Shown here: in pieces, positions 15,208 to 16,949 of the stretch | Position numbering within the stretch: position 1 is the stretch's first letter | Layout of the letters: each line of letters begins with the position of its first letter | Source of the DNA: Candidatus Bathyarchaeum sp. | GTDB taxonomy: Archaea > Thermoproteota > Bathyarchaeia > Bathyarchaeales > Bathyarchaeaceae | Direction: 5' to 3' | DNA length: 16,949 nucleotides | Assembly (NCBI GenBank): GCA_003096255.1 | Contig: PIXS01000259.1 | Coordinates: forward strand, 1-16,949 | The notes under the pieces: model-generated | What the model was told of the DNA's origin: nothing | The model's database searches: none | The model's input: the letters and a program-made list of their open reading frames with translations, nothing else | Made by a program: the position numbers and the translations under genes

Positions 15208-15283
15208 TCGGATTGCACCTCCTATCTATTAAGAGAATCAGTTTCTTCAGAACACTAATTCTTAACATCTTACCTTAAAGTTA

Positions 15284-15291
15284 CTTATAAA
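15284..15291 (-). promoter_or_regulatory. TATA box of the small zinc-finger gene
   Basis: Minus-strand TTTATAAG, with the perfect palindrome CTGTGCACAG (15293-15302) immediately upstream in the BRE position. The expected start is near 15262, giving a leader of about 55 bases, longer than its neighbours. Confidence 0.5.
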
Positions 15292-15303
15292 CCTGTGCAC
15301 AGA

Positions 15304-15316
15304 AATAAGAAAAAAA
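15304..15316 (-). terminator. T-rich terminator of the winged-helix/zinc-ribbon unit
   Basis: Minus-strand T7 (15310-15316) and following T-rich bases lie between the zinc-ribbon stop and the promoter of the next gene. A short CAGAA/TTCTG hairpin also lies just after the zinc-ribbon stop. Confidence 0.45.
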
Positions 15317-15382
15317 TGAGCAAAACTTTGAATCAGTTGACCACATGTAATAGATTCTTCTAACTCAGAACGCCATTTCTGT

Positions 15383-15571
15383 TTATATCTGAATGTTGCT
15401 TCCGCACTTTTTGCATTTAATCTTAGAACTGGTCACAGAAATTAGTCTGAATGCGTTCAGGCGTCCACAGTTCTGGCATTTAACAAACCGAAGTTTTCCG
15501 CGGTCTTTTTTGTGAATGCTCTCAATCAATGCAGTGAAGATGTTATAATCTTGGTTTTGTGGGACCTGCAT
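15383..15571 (-). CDS. Small zinc-ribbon protein (62 aa)
   Basis: A 62-residue protein with a helical N-terminus (about 8-22) and a zinc ribbon made of Cys32-x2-Cys35 (KCQNCGR) and Cys53-x2-Cys56 (IKCKKCG). The residues between form the expected beta strands (AFRLISV, SSKIKC). Such ribbons bind nucleic acid or protein partners; the target is unknown. ATG 15571 has GAGGT at eight-base spacing, and that SD forms the end of the winged-helix gene upstream. The two are therefore translated from one message. Confidence 0.75.
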   Translation of the reverse strand: MQVPQNQDYNIFTALIESIHKKDRGKLRFVKCQNCGRLNAFRLISVTSSKIKCKKCGSNIQI

Positions 15572-15577
15572 TAGAAA

Positions 15578-15889
15578 TTACCTCACCAAAATTGGGACTT
15601 CCGCAGGCTCTTCTAATCTAAGAAGGCTTGACATCTCCATGTAGTTGTTGATGTAACGCTCACCTTTAGCGGTTGTTTCGTAAAACTTCTGTCCATCTAC
15701 TTCATTGACTCTCAGGAAACCCATTTCAGTCAGGAAAGAAAGATACTCTTTTACTTGGCTGAAACTCAGATTTGCTCTGTACATAATCCGTGTCTTTAGC
15801 TGGCTTCCTTTTGTTATTTCCATTATTTCTGCCATTATATGCAACCGATCTCTTCGGTCCCAAAGTGGTTGAGCATTACAACAGTTCAA
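15578..15889 (-). CDS. Winged-helix DNA-binding protein (HTH_45-like)
   Basis: A 103-residue protein with the archaeal winged-helix pattern: RLHIMAEIMEITKG (helix 1), KTRIMYRANLSFSQVKEYLSFLTEMGFL (helices 2 and 3, recognition helix around SFSQVKEYLSFL), then the wing VNEVDGQKFYETTAKGERYI and a C-terminal helix. The T-x-K-G-E-R-Y-I stretch is a hallmark of the HTH_45 group of predicted transcription regulators common in archaea. TTG 15889 is set by GAGAGG seven bases upstream (15897-15902). The downstream zinc-ribbon gene is separated by six bases. Target genes unknown; local or operon autoregulation is plausible. Confidence 0.85.
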   Translation of the reverse strand: MNCCNAQPLWDRRDRLHIMAEIMEITKGSQLKTRIMYRANLSFSQVKEYLSFLTEMGFLRVNEVDGQKFYETTAKGERYINNYMEMSSLLRLEEPAEVPILVR

Positions 15890-16000
15890 TACAATTCCTC
15901 TCTAATCTAGTTCAGTACGTTTCTTCTGTACCTCTAGACACCTAAAATACTGTGCTTCGTTAGAGAACATATTACGATAAACAGAATATTATAATGGAGA

Positions 16001-16558
16001 CTAAATGAATCCTAGATGCTCAAGAAGTATTTTCAATCCGATAATCACCAGAATTATGCCGCCTAATGATTCAACTCTACTCTTTAGAACACGCCCAAAT
16101 CTGCCTCCAAGATAGACGCCAAGAAAAGACAACGCAAACGTGACAACTCCTGTTACGAGTGCGGGAAGTACAATTGAAACCTGTAGAATAGAAAGGCTAA
16201 GACCAACAGCCAAAGCGTCGATGCTGGTGGCAACCGACAACACTATCAGCACCTTGATGCTAAGCGAAGCCACAAGGGTATCAGATTCTTTTTTGATGGA
16301 TTCGTAAATCATTTTAGAGCCAATAAAGGCTAGAAGAAAAAAAGCCACCCAATGGTCATAGTCTGCAATCAAATCTATGACATGTACACCAGCAAACCAT
16401 CCGATGATGGGCATGATTCCTTGAAAGAATCCGAAGAACGTTCCTATTTTGAGGGCTTTAGCGACTTGAAATGTTTTGGTTGCTAATCCGTTTGCTATAG
16501 CTACTGAAAACGAGTCCATTGCCAATCCTAAAGCAATCAAAAGTATTGTTATGTCCAT
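16001..16558 (-). CDS. mntP: Manganese efflux pump MntP
   Basis: Exports Mn2+ across the cytoplasmic membrane. The 185 residues form six hydrophobic helices in two homologous halves. Each half starts with the MntP signature: LGLAMDSFSVAIANGL in helix 1 and ATSIDALAVGLSLS in helix 4, whose Asp residues bind the metal. GVYLGGRFG and GGIILVIIGLKIL in the last third are also typical. Full length. ATG 16558 is six bases after GGTGA (16565-16569). A TATA-like box is present at 16603-16610. No yybP-ykoY-type riboswitch or clear metal-regulator palindrome is visible in the short leader. Transcribed in the same direction as rpoH, but a hairpin terminator separates them. Confidence 0.94.
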   Translation of the reverse strand: MDITILLIALGLAMDSFSVAIANGLATKTFQVAKALKIGTFFGFFQGIMPIIGWFAGVHVIDLIADYDHWVAFFLLAFIGSKMIYESIKKESDTLVASLSIKVLIVLSVATSIDALAVGLSLSILQVSIVLPALVTGVVTFALSFLGVYLGGRFGRVLKSRVESLGGIILVIIGLKILLEHLGFI

Positions 16559-16602
16559 TCGTCTTCACCTTCTGGGAAGTGTAACTTTCCAAGGGAGATG
16601 CT

Positions 16603-16610
16603 CATAAAAA
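16603..16610 (-). promoter_or_regulatory. Possible TATA box of mntP
   Basis: Minus-strand TTTTTATG preceded by AGAAATG. The predicted start near 16582 leaves a leader of about 24 bases with the GGTGA SD. Confidence 0.4.
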
Positions 16611-16687
16611 CATTTCTATGATGGTAACTTACGCAAAAACTGTTTCAGATATACTCATCACTAGCTATTCTCGTTGTTTAATGACAC

Positions 16688-16710
16688 AAAAAATGGGGGA
16701 CGGTGCCCCA
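16688..16710 (-). terminator. Hairpin plus T-run terminator of rpoH
   Basis: On the minus strand TGGGG (16706-16710) pairs with CCCCA (16694-16698) around a seven-base loop, followed at once by six T (16688-16693). It starts 14 bases after the rpoH stop. It has the form of a bacterial intrinsic terminator. Confidence 0.6.
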
Positions 16711-16724
16711 ACTGACGTTTTGGG

Positions 16725-16949
16725 CTATACAATGTATCTGTAAGCTTCGTATTTTCCCGCTGTTGTGCTCTTTCTGATGACTCTAACTATGTCACCTGGC
16801 TTGCCGCCCACAGCTATTATGGCAGGGTCGTGAGCATTGATTCGGGGCAGCTGGTATGCTTGCACTTTGCAGTCTTTTAGGAACTGTTCTTTTTCTTCGG
16901 GTGTGAGAAGTTCATGCTTCGACACAAAATCGTGGTCGAAAATTTGGAA
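16725..16949 (-). CDS. rpoH: DNA-directed RNA polymerase subunit H (5' end outside window)
   Basis: Small subunit of archaeal RNA polymerase, the counterpart of the C-terminal domain of eukaryotic Rpb5. The readable part runs FQIFDHDFVSKHELL, then LTPEEKEQFL, YQLPRINAHDPA, and the diagnostic GGKPGDIVRVIRKSTTAG block ending in YRYIV. Archaeal RpoH is about 75-85 residues; 74 codons plus the stop are present. The reading frame stays open to the window edge, with family-like residues before the internal GTG at 16925. The true start is therefore beyond 16949 and the GTG is not it. In many archaea rpoH precedes rpoB; those genes would lie upstream on this strand, but not here, since transcription runs toward mntP. 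Confidence 0.93.
   Translation of the reverse strand, partial: FQIFDHDFVSKHELLTPEEKEQFLKDCKVQAYQLPRINAHDPAIIAVGGKPGDIVRVIRKSTTAGKYEAYRYIV

Noticed and set aside
16559..16687. Manganese riboswitch upstream of mntP
   Set aside because: The predicted leader is only about 24 bases and no yybP-ykoY-like stems are visible.
16923..16925. GTG as the rpoH start
   Set aside because: Family-like residues continue in frame up to the window edge, so the gene is cut by the window and this GTG is internal.
1..16949. CRISPR array, insertion sequence, tRNA or rRNA
   Set aside because: No regularly spaced repeats, transposase motifs, terminal inverted repeats or cloverleaf arms were seen; intergenic gaps are all under about 220 bases.

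Overview
The window is chromosomal DNA from an archaeon. It encodes a two-repeat TATA-binding protein, the C-terminal part of RNA polymerase subunit H (RpoH/Rpb5 type), an archaeal five-subunit acetyl-CoA decarbonylase/synthase (CODH/ACS) operon, and several promoters with a purine-rich BRE followed by a TATA box. Many starts are TTG or GTG, each placed by a good Shine-Dalgarno (SD) sequence. Gene content and moderate base composition suggest an anaerobic acetogenic or acetyl-CoA-pathway lineage, for example Bathyarchaeia-like Thermoproteota. That placement is inference: no rRNA or mcr genes are present.

Layout. 1-334 (-): 5' part of a methylglyoxal synthase gene. 394-2346 (-), with coding signal reaching about 2475: a large radical SAM/SPASM protein with an unusual ~300-residue N-terminal domain. 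2605-5678 (+): a tightly coupled operon of DUF2178-type membrane protein, small Xre/YozG-type regulator, ABC ATPase and polytopic permease, preceded by a TATA box next to a perfect short palindrome. 5821-6381 (+): TATA-binding protein. 6536-13570 (+): BRE/TATA promoter, cdhA-cdhB-cdhC-cdhD-cdhE and a poly-T terminator. 13722-14186 (+): a two-cluster ferredoxin-like protein. 14210-14920 (-): archaeal thymidylate synthase. 15055-15889 (-): three very small genes (zinc finger, zinc ribbon, winged helix). 16001-16558 (-): MntP manganese exporter. 16725-16949 (-): rpoH, cut by the window end.

How it works together. The metabolic core is the CODH/ACS complex: CdhA/CdhB interconvert CO2 and CO using reduced ferredoxin, CdhD/CdhE carry the methyl group on a corrinoid, and CdhC joins methyl, CO and CoA to acetyl-CoA. 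The ferredoxin-like gene just downstream is a plausible electron carrier. No CooC-type nickel-insertion ATPase and no methyl-branch genes lie in the window. The upstream ABC operon looks self-regulated and unrelated to carbon metabolism. No CRISPR array, insertion sequence, tRNA or rRNA was seen, and no gap between genes exceeds about 220 bases.
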